64,000 bases of DNA from Novosphingobium lentum NBRC 107847 (GTDB lineage: Bacteria > Pseudomonadota > Alphaproteobacteria > Sphingomonadales > Sphingomonadaceae). A program made the position numbers and the translations under genes. The stretch is taken from assembly GCF_001590965.1 (NCBI RefSeq), contig NZ_BCTW01000006.1, positions 62,001-126,000 of the forward strand, given 5' to 3'. Positions within the stretch are counted from its first letter, which is position 1; every line of letters starts with the position of its first letter. This document shows, in pieces, positions 7,799 through 16,436 of the stretch. The notes beneath the pieces were generated by a model, which saw only the letters and a list, made by a program, of their open reading frames with translations, made no database searches and had not been told where the DNA came from.

Positions 7799-8929
7799 AT
7801 GCTCGAGGAAATCGTGAGCAAGATGATCCGGCGCTCGCCCGGCGGCCTGCTCGACGGCGGACGGACGGCCGATGCGGCGGGCACGCTCATCAAGGTGGCG
7901 TTGCTTGACATGGACATCGCCATCTCCGCCTATTTCAAGGCCGAGGAAGCCTCGCGGCTGATCGTGATCGAACGGCTGGGCGAAGCGCTGGCGGCGCTGG
8001 CCGAAGGCGATTTCACGCACCGGCTCGACGACATGCCGGAATCGTTCCGGCGGATCGAGCAGGACTTCGACCAGATGCGCCAGAACATCCAGAAGGCGTT
8101 CCGGGCGGTGACCGAATCCGCCGGGACCATCAACACCGGAGCCGCCGAAATTCGCCAGGCGACCGACGATTTCTCGCAACGCACCGAACACCAGGCCGCC
8201 TCGCTGGAAGAAACCGCCGCCGCGATGGACCAGATCACCGGCGGCGTGAGCGAAGCCGCGCAAGGCGCCACCAGCGTCAATGCGGCGGTCGTCGAAGCCC
8301 ACCACGGCAGCACGATCGTCAGGGAGGCGGTCGAAGCGATGGACGGCATCCAGAATTCGGCGCACGAAATCGCCAAGATCGTCACGGTGATCGACGGGAT
8401 CGCGTTCCAGACCAACCTGCTGGCGCTCAATGCCGGGGTCGAGGCCGCCCGCGCGGGCGATTCGGGCAAAGGGTTCGCGGTCGTCGCCAACGAAGTGCGC
8501 GCGCTGGCCCAGCGCTCCGCCGAAGCGGCGAACGATATCAAGGCGCTGATCAACCGCAGCGTGGAGCAGGTCAATGGCGGCGTATCGCTGGTTGCGCGGT
8601 CGGGCGATGCCTTTGGCCATATCGCCAGCAAGGTGTCGGACATCGCAGCGATGGCGGGCAGCATCGCCGAACAGACGCAGGCGCAGGCACTCAGCCTGCA
8701 GCAAGTCAACGGTGCAGTGCGCGAAATGGACAAGATGACGCAGCAGAACGCCGCGATGGCCGAACAGTCCACCGCCGCCGCGCGCAGCCTGTCGGGCGAG
8801 GCCGCGCACCTGGTCACGCTGGCCAGCCATTTCCGGGTCGAGGCATCGCAGACCTCGCGCGCCGGTTCGTGGGATGAGGACGAGGCAGGTTACGATGACC
8901 TGCGCGGCCCGAGGCTGGCTGTCGGCTGA
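7799..8929 (+). CDS. Methyl-accepting chemotaxis protein, truncated globin-coupled sensor
   Basis: A soluble chemoreceptor of up to 376 aa. Residues 1-50 match the last helices of a protoglobin sensor domain. The match continues upstream in frame (TWYLGGYAT at 7772-7798) to a TAG at 7724, so about 100 residues including the haem-ligand helix are missing. A HAMP-like stretch follows (about 57-100), then the signalling hairpin. Its tip, [21 protein letters not shown] near residues 200-220, is the highly conserved kinase-contact region. No membrane segment is present. No ribosome binding site is seen before the ATG at 7799, so expression is doubtful and this may be a pseudogene remnant. No che genes are nearby. 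Confidence 0.8.
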   Translation: MLEEIVSKMIRRSPGGLLDGGRTADAAGTLIKVALLDMDIAISAYFKAEEASRLIVIERLGEALAALAEGDFTHRLDDMPESFRRIEQDFDQMRQNIQKAFRAVTESAGTINTGAAEIRQATDDFSQRTEHQAASLEETAAAMDQITGGVSEAAQGATSVNAAVVEAHHGSTIVREAVEAMDGIQNSAHEIAKIVTVIDGIAFQTNLLALNAGVEAARAGDSGKGFAVVANEVRALAQRSAEAANDIKALINRSVEQVNGGVSLVARSGDAFGHIASKVSDIAAMAGSIAEQTQAQALSLQQVNGAVREMDKMTQQNAAMAEQSTAAARSLSGEAAHLVTLASHFRVEASQTSRAGSWDEDEAGYDDLRGPRLAVG

Positions 8930-8980
8930 CCGTTACCGATCAAGGCGGCGCCGGATCAAGCCGGCGCTCACCAGAACGTC

Positions 8981-9017
8981 AGGGCCGGTCCACGCCAATG
9001 CGCGGGCCGGCCCTTTT
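8981..9017 (+). terminator. Intrinsic terminator after the chemoreceptor gene
   Basis: AGGGCCGG (8981-8988) pairs with CCGGCCCT (9007-9014), followed by TTTT. It sits between the chemoreceptor stop and the converging TonB-dependent receptor stop. Confidence 0.7.
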
Positions 9018-9020
9018 CCG

Positions 9021-11897
9021 TCACATGCTGTAGGACAACCGGATGTAACCGAACTGGCCGGGCACATCGTAGGTCGTGGGATCGTAGTTGTTCAGGCTGC
9101 AGCTGATGCAGGCCGGCGGCTGGACGTTGAAGGCATTGTTCACGCCGATCGTGAACGCCGCGCGACTGTCGAGCCATGACGGCCGCACGGTCAGCTGGAA
9201 GTCGCTGTAGAAGCGGCTGGGCAGCTTGTTGCCGTTCTGGATCTCGGTCACGCTGTCGATGTAACGCCCGGTGAAGCTGGCGCTGACCGGACCCAGTGTC
9301 CAGTCGATCACCCCGGTGGCCTTGAATTTGGGATAGGCCTGGTCGGGGCTGCCACGCTCGGTTCCGCGATAGCTGGTGACGGTCACGCCGTTGGTGGCCG
9401 GCACGCCTTCCTCATACTTGATCAGGTAGTTGGCGTAGATCGACAGGCCGAACGCCCCGGCGCCGGTTGCGCGGGTGCGGGTATTGAACGTCACGTCCAG
9501 CCCCTTGGTGCGCACCGTGCCGGTGTTGAGCAGCACGCCGTTGATCGCCGAGATGAACCCGTTCGGCGTGCGCTTGACCGCGCTGCAGCTCAACGGATCG
9601 CCGGTCAGCGCGCAGCGGCTGAGCAGCACATCCGCACCGATCGACGCGATCGCGCCTTCCAGCTTGATGTCGTAGTAGTTGACTTCAAGGTTCAGCACGC
9701 TGGCAAGGCCGCCGCGCGCCCATTCGGGGCTGTATACGCCGCCGAACAGGATCGTGCGCGCGGTTTCGGGCCGCAGCGCCTTGTTGCCGCCGGTGAGCAC
9801 CGGAAGCTGCCCGCCCTGCGGTTCGACATAGCTGCCGTTGGCCGGAACGCCGTTGGCCACGCAGTTGGCCCGCACCGTGGCGTTGGACTGGAACAATCCG
9901 CCCGCCGCGCTGGTGCACGGATCGGACAGCGGCTGGTCGAAGCGCGAGTTCGCGCCATAGAGCTCGCCGATACTGGGCGCGCGCAGGCTTTCCGAATACG
10001 ATCCGCGCAGCATCAGGTCCGATACCGGCTTCCAGTTGGCGCCCCCGGTGAACGTCGTGTTCCCGCCGAATGTCGAATAGTGCGAATAGCGCGCCGCGCC
10101 GTTCAGCTCCAGCGACTGGATGAACGGCAGATCCTTGAGCAGCGGCAGGCGGATTTCGCCGTAGACTTCGTCGACCTTGAAGCTGCCGCTGGCGGCCTGC
10201 GCGGGAATGTCCGCGCCAAGCCCGGCCTGGATGATCGGGTCGGGGGTGAAGCTGCCGAACTGGTAGCGGTGTTCCACACCCAGCGCGATGCCCACCGGGC
10301 CGCCCGGCAGGTCGAACAGCTCGCCGCTGAGGTTGGCTTCGTAGTCCTGCAGGCGCTGCGCGCTGCGGGCGTGTTCGTCGAAGCCGACGAACGCCAGCAT
10401 CGCCGGGGTGACCGAGCCGACCCCGCCGAAGATGTTGAACGGCACGCACGCCCCGGTGCAGGCCGCGAGCGGGCCGAGCGCCTGCGCCAGCTTGGCGGCG
10501 TTGACGTTGCCGGTGAACAACTGCTTGGCATCGTTGACGCCATAGACGGCGGTGACGTCCCAGTACCAGGGGCGACCCATCAGATCGAACTTGCCGTTCA
10601 TGCCTGCGGTCACGCTCAGCGTATCGACGTCCTGCGTGTAGGTCCGCTGCCCGGCCTCGACCAGGCGGCGCGCGATGAAGCCGTAGTTGGCAGGCGGACC
10701 GCCCGCGGTGCCGGCCGACAGCGTGCCGAACGGGTTGAAGGGGTTGGTTGCATCGATCGAGATCGTGTCGAGCAAGTTGCCGTTGCCCGCATCGGGTCCG
10801 ACGAACAGCGGCAGGAACGCGGCCTGGTTCTGCGAATGGCGATGGTTGTAGACCATCTTCATCGTGAAGTTCAGCGCCTCGCTGACTTCGGCCTTGGCAT
10901 TGATGAAGCCGCCATAACGCTCGCTGGGCGTCTCGAAGTAGTTGAACGGCGCGAAGTTGAACCGGTCGGCCGAGGTGAACTGCTTGAAGTCGCCGCCCAC
11001 CAGCGTGGGATCGAACACCGGCGTGCGGCCGATGACCGGCGCGCGCAGCGTGATGTTGTTGTCACCGATGATGAACCGGCCGAGCGGCGTGGCGCTGGAA
11101 CAGCCGCCCACGGGATCGGAACAGCTGGTCTGGCCGGGGTTGGGGAACAGCGAGATCGAACGATCGCTGGCGCGCACCGCCTGCTGCTTCACATAACTGG
11201 CGCCGGCGACGACGTGGACCCGGTCGCTGCCCAGGCCGTAGCTGAGGTTGTAGTTCTGCGTCTGGCCGTCACCCTGGCGGAACTGGCCGTACTGCGCCGA
11301 GGCGCGCAGGCCCTCCTGCTTGGAGCGGGTGATGATGTTGACCACGCCGGCGATCGCGTCCGAACCGTACAGCGGCGAAGCGCCCGACTGCAGCACTTCG
11401 ATGCGGTCGATCATGCCTTCGGGAAGCGAGTTGAGATCGACCGAGTTGGGAATGCCGCTGGCCGAAGCGCCGCTGACGTAGCGCATGCCGTCCACCAGCA
11501 CGAGCGTGCGCTTGGCGCCGAGATAGCGCAAGTCGATCGAGGCCGACCCGGCGCCGACGCCACCGCCGTCCGGCGGGTTGCCGAGGTTGCCGCTGTTGTT
11601 GAACTTGGTGTTGAGACCGCCAGCCGAGCTGGGCAGCCGCTGCAGCACATCCGCCACCGAGGACAGGCCGGTCTTGGCGATCGCTTCGCTGTCCAGCGTG
11701 GTCACCGGCGAGGCCTGGTTGAGCGGATCCTGGCGGATGCGCGAACCGGTCACGATGATCGGCGTGGAGGATTCCGCGTCGGCCGAGGTGCTGTCGGCAG
11801 CCGGGGCGGATTGCGCCATCGCGGGCGCGACGATCGCAGTTTGCGCGAGCACCAGCAAGGCGGCGCTGCCGAGCAGGTCTTTTCCAAGTCGTGTCAT
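9021..11897 (-). CDS. TonB-dependent outer-membrane receptor
   Basis: A 958-residue outer-membrane barrel. It has a signal peptide ending near AMAQ (residues 26-29), a TonB-box-like STPIIVTGSRI (about 45-55) and a plug domain (about 60-190) with LVLVDGMRYV and VEVLQSG-type motifs (IDRIEVLQSGASPLYGSDAIAGVVNIIT). A long barrel then ends in the C-terminal aromatic signature YIRLSYSM. It belongs to the large receptor class expanded in sphingomonads. No substrate can be assigned, and no transporter or hydrolase partner is adjacent. AGGGG precedes the ATG. The leader carries a hairpin (11916-11938). Confidence 0.95.
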   Translation of the reverse strand: MTRLGKDLLGSAALLVLAQTAIVAPAMAQSAPAADSTSADAESSTPIIVTGSRIRQDPLNQASPVTTLDSEAIAKTGLSSVADVLQRLPSSAGGLNTKFNNSGNLGNPPDGGGVGAGSASIDLRYLGAKRTLVLVDGMRYVSGASASGIPNSVDLNSLPEGMIDRIEVLQSGASPLYGSDAIAGVVNIITRSKQEGLRASAQYGQFRQGDGQTQNYNLSYGLGSDRVHVVAGASYVKQQAVRASDRSISLFPNPGQTSCSDPVGGCSSATPLGRFIIGDNNITLRAPVIGRTPVFDPTLVGGDFKQFTSADRFNFAPFNYFETPSERYGGFINAKAEVSEALNFTMKMVYNHRHSQNQAAFLPLFVGPDAGNGNLLDTISIDATNPFNPFGTLSAGTAGGPPANYGFIARRLVEAGQRTYTQDVDTLSVTAGMNGKFDLMGRPWYWDVTAVYGVNDAKQLFTGNVNAAKLAQALGPLAACTGACVPFNIFGGVGSVTPAMLAFVGFDEHARSAQRLQDYEANLSGELFDLPGGPVGIALGVEHRYQFGSFTPDPIIQAGLGADIPAQAASGSFKVDEVYGEIRLPLLKDLPFIQSLELNGAARYSHYSTFGGNTTFTGGANWKPVSDLMLRGSYSESLRAPSIGELYGANSRFDQPLSDPCTSAAGGLFQSNATVRANCVANGVPANGSYVEPQGGQLPVLTGGNKALRPETARTILFGGVYSPEWARGGLASVLNLEVNYYDIKLEGAIASIGADVLLSRCALTGDPLSCSAVKRTPNGFISAINGVLLNTGTVRTKGLDVTFNTRTRATGAGAFGLSIYANYLIKYEEGVPATNGVTVTSYRGTERGSPDQAYPKFKATGVIDWTLGPVSASFTGRYIDSVTEIQNGNKLPSRFYSDFQLTVRPSWLDSRAAFTIGVNNAFNVQPPACISCSLNNYDPTTYDVPGQFGYIRLSYSM

Positions 11898-12252
11898 GAT
11901 TCACCCCTGAAGTTCGAGAGCTTTTGTAAAAGCCTCTCCGTTTTTTGGTTTGAACTGTAACCATGACGCAGTGCGGCAATTTGCAACACCCCCGGCGCAA
12001 GAGAAATCCGGAGTGTTGCATTGTTGTTACGCGTCGGGGAACCGAGCCGCCATCGCGCAACGGCACCGGAGCATCACGAAGGCCGTCCCGCGTCCGCATT
12101 CCGGAACATCATCCGGTCACGACAGTTAGGCTGTCATGGGCACCGGCCAGTACGGCATTGGCTGCTCCCATCCGGCCGCGCGGCGCAAGTCGGCCGAACA
12201 GCGTTGCGATGGATGACGGGCGGGCTCGCGCCGGGTTCGAGAGACAGCACGG
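11898..12252. other. Intergenic region upstream of the TonB-dependent receptor
   Basis: 355 bp without a convincing gene. It holds the receptor leader and promoter. Visible structure is the leader hairpin (11916-11938) and an inverted repeat of TGCAACAC (11982-11989) with GTGTTGCA (12013-12020), which could be an operator. The part from about 12030 to 12252 shows nothing recognisable. Open frames crossing it are unstructured and have no ribosome binding sites. Confidence 0.5.
11916..11938 (-). promoter_or_regulatory. Hairpin in the receptor mRNA leader
   Basis: GAGAGCTTTT (11916-11925) and AAAAGCCTCTC (11928-11938) form a stem with one bulged or mismatched base and a 2-nt gap. It ends about 18 bp before the start codon and just before the AGGGG ribosome binding site, so it could modulate translation. 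Read on the other strand it is followed by TTTTTT (11941-11946) and would terminate antisense transcripts. Confidence 0.5.
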
Positions 12253-13245
12253 CTAAACCGGCGTGGCGCCCGATCCGCGACCGCCGCGCAAGTGGTACTC
12301 CAGCGTGCCGCGCTGGATCACGTTGTCGACGTCGATCACCGCCGTGTTGGCGTAGGTGAAGCCCGGTCCCAACCCCTGGTACAGCGTGTCGAAATCCCGC
12401 TCCACCGTCTGGCGATAGAGATCGGTGAAGCTTTCGATCACGAAGTATGTCGGCTGGAGATCGTCGATCACGTAGTCGGTGCGCACCACCCGGTCGACGT
12501 TGAGGTGGATGCGGTTGGGTGAGCGGGCTTCCAGCGCGAAGCGGATCTCGCTCGGGCCCGACAGGATGCCCGCACCATAGGCGCGCAGGCCCTCGCGCTC
12601 CATCACCAGCCCGAATTCCACCGTGTACCAGTACAGCGATCCCAGCGCCTTCAGGCGGTTGTGGCGCATCGCCTTCCACCCGGCGCGACCGTATTCCTGC
12701 ATGTAATCGGCATAGACCGGGTCGGCGAGCATCGGCACGTGGCCGAACACGTCGTGGAACACGTCGGGCTCCTCGATGTAGTCGAACGTCTCGCGCGTGC
12801 GGATGAAATTGCCCGCCGGGAACCGCCGGTTGGCCAGGTGCCAGAAGAACACGTGGTCGGGGATCAGCATCGGCACGGGCACCACGCTCCACCCGGTCAG
12901 CGCGCCGAGTTCTGCCGAAAGCCGCGCGAATTCGGGCACACCGCCGCGTCCCAGCGCCAGCTTCTGCGTGCCCGCCAGGAAGGCGCTCGCCGCGCGTCCG
13001 GGCAACAGGTCCATCTGGCGGGCATAAAGATCGTCCCAGATCGCATGGTCGGCGCGCGAATAGTCGCGCTGCGCCGGTTCGAGCCAGTCGGCCCCGACAT
13101 GCACCGGGCGCTGCAGCGGCGCGGTGAACACGCCCGCCGGCAGATCCGGCAACTTCGCGAAATCGCCCGGCTCGTCGAGGGTGCGCGGCTCTGCGCCAGG
13201 GGGGGCAAGGATCAGGGTCATGGTTTCTGCTGCAACTTGTACCAT
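12253..13245 (-). CDS. phhA: Phenylalanine 4-monooxygenase
   Basis: Converts phenylalanine to tyrosine using pterin, O2 and non-haem iron. The protein (330 aa from this start) holds the aromatic amino-acid hydroxylase core with the iron triad H164 and H169 in FHDVFGHVP and E210 in WYTVEFGL. It has no ACT regulatory domain, as usual for the bacterial form. The start is uncertain: ATG at 13245 and ATG at 13221 are both possible, and neither has a clear ribosome binding site. No pterin dehydratase (phhB) is adjacent. Divergent from ppk2. Confidence 0.93.
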   Translation of the reverse strand: MVQVAAETMTLILAPPGAEPRTLDEPGDFAKLPDLPAGVFTAPLQRPVHVGADWLEPAQRDYSRADHAIWDDLYARQMDLLPGRAASAFLAGTQKLALGRGGVPEFARLSAELGALTGWSVVPVPMLIPDHVFFWHLANRRFPAGNFIRTRETFDYIEEPDVFHDVFGHVPMLADPVYADYMQEYGRAGWKAMRHNRLKALGSLYWYTVEFGLVMEREGLRAYGAGILSGPSEIRFALEARSPNRIHLNVDRVVRTDYVIDDLQPTYFVIESFTDLYRQTVERDFDTLYQGLGPGFTYANTAVIDVDNVIQRGTLEYHLRGGRGSGATPV

Positions 13246-13328
13246 CGCCGGACGCCATGGGCAAATCCGCCCGATTGCGCCGCTGCGCGGTGTGGCGCAC
13301 TGTCCCGGCGAATCGGTGGGAGACCAGA

Positions 13329-14108
13329 GTGTCAAAGCTCAAGCGCGGCAAATACGAAGACCTCCTCGAACCCCTGCAGGAGGAACTCGTGGGGATGGCG
13401 CGCTGGGTCGCCGCGTCCGGCCAGCGCATCGTGGTGGTGTTCGAGGGACGCGACACGGCGGGCAAAGGCGGCGCAATCCAGGCCGTTTCGGAAAAGCTGA
13501 ACCCGCGCCAGTGCCGCACCGTGGCGCTGTCCAGGCCAAGCGAGCGCGAAGCCGGCGAATGGTACTTCCAGCGCTATGTCGAGCATCTGCCCGCAGCGGC
13601 CGAGATCGTGCTGTTCGATCGCAGCTGGTACAACCGCGCCGGGGTCGAAAAGGTCATGGGTTACTGCACCCCGGCGCAAGTCGAGGCGTTCCTCGCCCAG
13701 GTCGTGGCGTTCGAGAAGATGCTGGTCGATGACGGCGTGATGCTGTTCAAATACTGGCTCGCGTGCGACCAGAAGCAGCAGGAGGAACGCTTTGCCGAAC
13801 GGCTCGACGATCCGCTGAAGCGCTGGAAGCTGTCGCCGATCGATATCGCGGCGCGCGCCAAATATGCCGACTACACCTCTGCGCGCGAAGCGATGCTGGC
13901 CGCGACGCACAACGAGATTGCGCCGTGGACGCTGGTGGATTTCAACGACCAGCGCCGTGGCCGGCTGACGCTGATTCGCGACCTGCTCGACCGGCTGCCC
14001 GATACGGCGGTCGATGTCCCGCCGATCGACCTTGCGCCGCTGACCGGACCGCTGCAGAAAGAACACTTCGGCGTAATCCAGCCGATCCCGCCGTTTCCGG
14101 TCGATTGA
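13329..14108 (+). CDS. ppk2: Polyphosphate kinase 2
   Basis: A 259-residue single-domain PPK2, which moves phosphate between polyphosphate and nucleoside diphosphates. Walker A is FEGRDTAGKGG (38-48). The Walker B-side signature DRSWYNRAG is at 97-105, with the Arg-rich lid near 150-160. The length fits class I. GTG at 13329 is chosen because GGGAG lies 7 bp upstream. Earlier starts lack this and add non-conserved sequence. Confidence 0.93.
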   Translation: MSKLKRGKYEDLLEPLQEELVGMARWVAASGQRIVVVFEGRDTAGKGGAIQAVSEKLNPRQCRTVALSRPSEREAGEWYFQRYVEHLPAAAEIVLFDRSWYNRAGVEKVMGYCTPAQVEAFLAQVVAFEKMLVDDGVMLFKYWLACDQKQQEERFAERLDDPLKRWKLSPIDIAARAKYADYTSAREAMLAATHNEIAPWTLVDFNDQRRGRLTLIRDLLDRLPDTAVDVPPIDLAPLTGPLQKEHFGVIQPIPPFPVD

Positions 14109-14253
14109 CGGCGCGATTGCAGGGGCATCAGGGCGCGGGTGCCGACACGCCCCGCCTTGACTTTGACCCGAGTCTCGCCCAAGGGCCGCGCCTTGCGATG
14201 GTGGCGCGCGCCGCCTCGATTGTTTCAAGCGTGCAGCATTTCAGGATTATCTC

Positions 14254-14421
14254 ATGGCCAAGCCAACCACCGTCAAGATCCGCCTGGTCTCGACCGCCGA
14301 CACCGGTTTCTTCTACGTCACCAAGAAGAATCCCCGCAACACGACCGAGAAGATGACCTTCCGCAAGTACGATCCCGTCGTGCGCAAGCACGTCGAGTTC
14401 AAGGAAGCGAAGATCAAGTAA
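14254..14421 (+). CDS. rpmG: 50S ribosomal protein L33 (zinc-free form)
   Basis: A 55-residue basic protein starting [15 protein letters not shown], with [11 protein letters not shown] and the C-terminal [11 protein letters not shown]. This matches L33 closely. The two CxxC zinc pairs of the zinc-binding form are absent, as in most alphaproteobacterial L33. It stands alone, 145 bp after ppk2 and 124 bp before lolA. It probably has its own promoter in the upstream gap. Confidence 0.97.
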   Translation: MAKPTTVKIRLVSTADTGFFYVTKKNPRNTTEKMTFRKYDPVVRKHVEFKEAKIK

Positions 14422-14545
14422 TCCGGTCGTCCCGGCCAGCAGGCTGCGCATCGACGTGCGCCAGCCGCGGCCGGACGGACGATGCTTCGACCGGAACCGT
14501 CGCGGTTCACGGCTAGTTCAACGCTGATACTGCTAAGGGCCGGCG

Positions 14546-15220
14546 ATGAACACGAACTCCAATACCTATCGAACAGCCCTGCGGGCGCTGCCATGGGCCG
14601 CGCTCGCGCTCGGCGTTTGCGGCGTCACGGTGGCGCCTGTCGCGGCAGCAGCGCAAGCAGCGCAGTCCCCGTCTCCCGAAGTCGATCGCGCGATTGCCGC
14701 GCTGCGGGCGGTTTCGACCTTGCGCGCGGACTTCATCCAGACCGACCGCAGCGGACAGCGCATCGCGGGCGTGGTCACGCTCAAGCGTCCCGGCCGCATC
14801 CGCTTCGAGTACGAGAAGAGCGTGCCGATGCTGATCGTGGCCGACGGCAACGCGCTGACCCTGATCGACTACGAAGTGAAGCAGGTCCAGCGCTGGCCGA
14901 TCAAGAACAGCCCGCTGGGTGCATTGCTCGATCCCAGCCGCGACGTCGCGCGGTTCGCCCGGCTGGTGCCCACCGGCAACCCCGACGTGCTCAGCGTCGA
15001 GGTCAAGGACCCCCGCCATCCCGAATACGGGATGATCACGCTGATCATGGTGCGCAAGGCGGCTGCGCCGGGCGGTTACGAACTCAACAGCTGGGTCGCG
15101 CTCGATTCGCAGGCCAAGCGCACCACGATCCGGCTGGCCAACCATCAGTACGGTGTCGCGGTGCCCGACAGCACCTTTTCCTGGCGCGATCCACGACCCC
15201 CTGCGTCGGCTCACCGCTGA
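14546..15220 (+). CDS. lolA: Outer-membrane lipoprotein carrier protein LolA
   Basis: A 224-residue periplasmic protein. Its signal peptide spans about residues 1-36, cleaved near AAAAQA. The LolA fold follows: LRADFIQTDRSGQRIAGVVTLKRPGRIRFEYEK (about 56-95) is the family signature, in which the conserved Arg and aromatics line the lipid cavity. LolA ferries lipoproteins from the LolCDE transporter to the outer membrane. AGGG precedes the ATG. Confidence 0.92.
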   Translation: MNTNSNTYRTALRALPWAALALGVCGVTVAPVAAAAQAAQSPSPEVDRAIAALRAVSTLRADFIQTDRSGQRIAGVVTLKRPGRIRFEYEKSVPMLIVADGNALTLIDYEVKQVQRWPIKNSPLGALLDPSRDVARFARLVPTGNPDVLSVEVKDPRHPEYGMITLIMVRKAAAPGGYELNSWVALDSQAKRTTIRLANHQYGVAVPDSTFSWRDPRPPASAHR

Positions 15221-15566
15221 CGAGGCTCGGTTCGACCGGGCACCGTTCGAACCTTGCGACAAACTGCCAAATTGCTGACTTTCCCGTTCATCGCAGGGCA
15301 ATCGCGGCGGGCCTAAAACTTCAATCGACAAGGCGGTCGAGGCGGGTTTCCCCCCTGTTGCCCGGCCTCACATAAACGCCTTGCCATAGCGTGACGAACG
15401 CGAATGGAACCCTCGCCCCAATGCCCCCGGGGCGAGGGTTTTTTATGGGCCGATCGATGGACGGCCGCCGCCCCCGCCGCTGCCCGGTCGCGATCGATCA
15501 CCGCGCTCCCCTGTCCGCTGAGCCGTGAGGCTGGAATTCGATCCGCAACCTGCCTAAGGCCGGGCC
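15221..15566 (+). other. Gap between lolA and xth with a strong terminator; possible small RNA
   Basis: 346 bp with no supported protein gene. Its one clear element is the intrinsic terminator at 15410-15444. That lies about 190 bp beyond the lolA stop, far for a simple 3' end. A short transcript started inside the gap and ended there is a possibility. I see no strong promoter match. Confidence 0.4.
15410..15444 (+). terminator. Strong intrinsic terminator
   Basis: CCCTCGCCCC (15410-15419) pairs perfectly with GGGGCGAGGG (15429-15438) around a 9-nt loop, followed by six T. It ends the lolA transcript or an unannotated short transcript. Confidence 0.9.
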
Positions 15567-16358
15567 ATGGTCTCTATCGCTACATGGAACATCAATTCGG
15601 TGCGCCTGCGCATGCCGCTGGTCGAACGCTTTCTGGCCGAGGAAGCGCCCGACGTGCTGTGCCTGCAGGAAATCAAGACGGTTGACGAGACGTTCCCGCA
15701 TGAGGCGTTCGAGGCGCTGGGCTACACCCACCGCGCCGTCCACGGCCAGAAAGGCTACCACGGCGTCGCCACGGTCAGCCGCGTGCCCTTGCGCGAGTTC
15801 AGCCGGCATGACTGGCAGGACAACGGCGAGGCGCGACATGTCGGCATCGAACTGCTCGGCCCCGGCCAAGGGCTAGTGATCGAGAATGTCTACATTCCGG
15901 CTGGCGGTGACATCCCCGACCGGACACTGAACGCGAAGTTCGGCCAGAAGCTCGATTTCCTCGAACGGATGACCCGCTGGGCCGATGCCATCGACCGGCC
16001 GACGCTGATCGTCGGCGATTTCAACATCGCCCCGCTCGATTGCGACGTCTACGATCACAAGGCGCTGCTCAAGGTGGTCAGCCACACGCCGGTCGAAGTC
16101 GAAACGCTGCAGCGGTTCGCCGATGCGCATGGCTGGGCGGATCTGGGCCGCCAGTTCATTCCCGCGCCCGAGCGCAACTACAGCTGGTGGAGCTATCGTG
16201 CGTACTGGCGCGGCAAGGACCAGGGCCGGCGGCTCGACCACATGTGGGCCTCGCCCGATCTGGCCAGGCAAGCCACCGCGCATCGCGTGGTCGAGGGGCC
16301 GCGCACCTGGGACCAGCCTTCGGACCACGTGCCGCTGGTGACGGAATTTGCGCTGTGA
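15567..16358 (+). CDS. xth: Exodeoxyribonuclease III / AP endonuclease
   Basis: A 263-residue metal-dependent AP endonuclease and 3' exonuclease for base-excision repair. Family motifs in order are ATWNINSVR (5-13), LCLQEIK (31-37, metal ligand Glu), GDFNIAP (about 150, catalytic Asp/Asn) and the C-terminal PSDHVPL with the catalytic His. The length matches E. coli Xth. The ATG at 15567 follows AAGG. Its stop lies 11 bp before a run of 17-bp tandem repeats in front of ribA. Confidence 0.95.
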   Translation: MVSIATWNINSVRLRMPLVERFLAEEAPDVLCLQEIKTVDETFPHEAFEALGYTHRAVHGQKGYHGVATVSRVPLREFSRHDWQDNGEARHVGIELLGPGQGLVIENVYIPAGGDIPDRTLNAKFGQKLDFLERMTRWADAIDRPTLIVGDFNIAPLDCDVYDHKALLKVVSHTPVEVETLQRFADAHGWADLGRQFIPAPERNYSWWSYRAYWRGKDQGRRLDHMWASPDLARQATAHRVVEGPRTWDQPSDHVPLVTEFAL

Positions 16359-16368
16359 ACGCCATGAA

Positions 16369-16436
16369 GCGATGACAGGGCCCGGGCGATGACAGGTGCC
16401 GAGCGATGACAGGGCCAGGGCGGTGACCAATCCGCG
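16369..16436 (+). repeat. 17-bp tandem repeat spanning the ribA start codon
   Basis: Four units begin at 16369, 16386, 16403 and 16420, exactly 17 bp apart. Each opens GCGATGACAGG or, in the last, GCGGTGACC. The ATG of units 1-3 aligns with the GTG of unit 4, which is the probable ribA start. Because 17 is not a multiple of 3, each unit places its start codon in a different frame. Confidence 0.85.

Noticed and set aside
10080..11960. 626-codon open frame on the plus strand
   Set aside because: Antisense to the TonB-dependent receptor, without ribosome binding site or recognisable domains.
16359..16436. FMN riboswitch upstream of ribA
   Set aside because: Only about 64 bp separate xth and ribA and they consist of 17-bp tandem repeats. 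The conserved RFN helices are absent.
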